This document shows positions 4,689 through 5,283 of a stretch of DNA of 5,283 nt, piece by piece (position 1 is the stretch's first letter; every line of letters starts with the position of its first letter). The position numbers and the translations under genes were made by a program. The notes under the pieces are model-generated. The model did no database searches. It worked only from the letters and a program-made list of their open reading frames with translations, and was not told where the DNA came from. Origin of the DNA: Pirellulaceae bacterium (GTDB lineage: Bacteria; Planctomycetota; Planctomycetia; Pirellulales; Pirellulaceae); the NCBI GenBank assembly GCA_020846515.1, contig JADLDX010000334.1, forward strand, positions 1-5,283, read 5' to 3'.

Positions 4689-5283
4689 CTAGCCTCGTAC
4701 GGCCCCCATATCGTATTCACCGAAAGTGCCAACATAATAGCTGGGCCTAAAAACGGCTTTTTGTCCGAAGGCGTAGGCAATGTTATTCATAAATCCCAAA
4801 GCAATCTCTTCGGGGCTATGTGCGATGTCGCCGCGTAATCCCAAATGCAGATGGTCTGGCATCACCGATCGCCTTGACACTTTATACGCCTTCTTTGCCG
4901 CAACTTTGTCACATGTCTTCGCGATGAGATTCAATGAGCGTTCGTCCGTGTATCTCGCTCTAGTTTCGGTCACCAATACGACATGTAAGTTGTACCAGTA
5001 GCGACCGCTGTTGGTCTCCGAAGGATCCTGCAATCGAACTTCGGGATCGGTGAGCGTGAAGCCCTTCATGAGTTCAGAGAACCGCTCGTCAACGAATCTC
5101 TCTTTGGTCACTTGATTGGCGATATAAGCTTCGACCTCATCTCGTTTGTTCTCTCCGAGCGATCGAAAAGAGACTTTCCGACTGAAACCAACCGACTTTC
5201 CTTCCACACGAAGCGCATGTTGGAGCCTTCCTTTGACACGGCTAACGAAGAAAACCGGGCTGACCGTGGGTTTCACGCTGCAC
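4689..5283 (-). CDS. REP-associated / IS200-like Y1 HUH transposase (5' end outside the window)
   Basis: At least 195 residues are visible and the frame is still open at the right edge, so the true start lies outside; a GTG at 5276 is possible but has no ribosome site. The pattern fits single-strand HUH transposases of the TnpA_REP/IS200 group. A first strand begins at SPVFFVSRVKGRLQHALR. The catalytic metal-binding motif is in VMPDHLHLGLRG (His142-Leu-His144, numbered from the GTG). After the helix NNIAYAFGQ comes the candidate nucleophile tyrosine in SYYVGTFGEYDMGAVR (Tyr180 or Tyr181). The long segment between strand and HUH motif, and the YYVGTFGEYDM ending, fit a planctomycete subgroup I recall. 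These enzymes cut and join single-stranded DNA at hairpins. The two palindromes at 4601-4672 lie directly behind the stop codon. It is convergent with the M56 operon and functionally unrelated to it. Confidence 0.75.
   Translation of the reverse strand, partial: CSVKPTVSPVFFVSRVKGRLQHALRVEGKSVGFSRKVSFRSLGENKRDEVEAYIANQVTKERFVDERFSELMKGFTLTDPEVRLQDPSETNSGRYWYNLHVVLVTETRARYTDERSLNLIAKTCDKVAAKKAYKVSRRSVMPDHLHLGLRGDIAHSPEEIALGFMNNIAYAFGQKAVFRPSYYVGTFGEYDMGAVRG

Noticed and set aside
4575..4838. Plus-strand 87-residue open frame across the terminator and transposase 3' end
   Set aside because: It begins inside the terminator stem, crosses both REP-like hairpins and is antisense to the HUH transposase.

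Overview
The window most likely comes from a planctomycete of the Pirellulaceae type. Four things point there: a DUF1559-type C-terminal domain fused to a BlaR1-like membrane peptidase, Calx-beta repeats ending in a planctomycete-style dockerin, intergenic DNA rich in small hairpins, and a REP-associated (Y1/HUH) transposase with a C-terminus of the kind seen in that group. This is recognition by eye; no database search was run.

Layout from left to right. Bases 1 to about 1025 (minus strand) hold the C-terminal remnant of a secreted Calx-beta repeat protein with a dockerin. It has no believable start, a 13-residue gap in one repeat, and an in-frame TGA at 441-443 after which the same frame stays open to the window edge. 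Bases 1026-1251 are non-coding and full of short inverted and direct repeats. A sigma70-like promoter at 1252-1279 is followed by an almost perfect 14-bp tandem repeat. The promoter reads into a two-gene operon on the plus strand: a BlaI/MecI-family repressor (1346-1747) and, 39 bp later, a BlaR1-like M56 metallopeptidase of 894 residues (1787-4471). A strong intrinsic terminator (4542-4588) closes the operon. A cluster of hairpins follows, and then, convergent on the minus strand, an HUH transposase that runs off the right edge (4689-5283).

How the genes probably work together: the pair has the layout of the bla/mec signalling systems, in which a membrane sensor-protease relieves repression by a BlaI-type repressor. 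Here the penicillin-binding sensor domain of BlaR1 is absent. In its place sits about 520 residues of predicted extracytoplasmic sequence ending in a DUF1559-type domain. The signal is therefore probably not a beta-lactam. No target gene lies in the operon, so the regulated genes must be elsewhere, or the system may mainly regulate itself. The flanking DNA (decayed gene, repeats, transposase) looks like a plastic region around an intact regulatory module.
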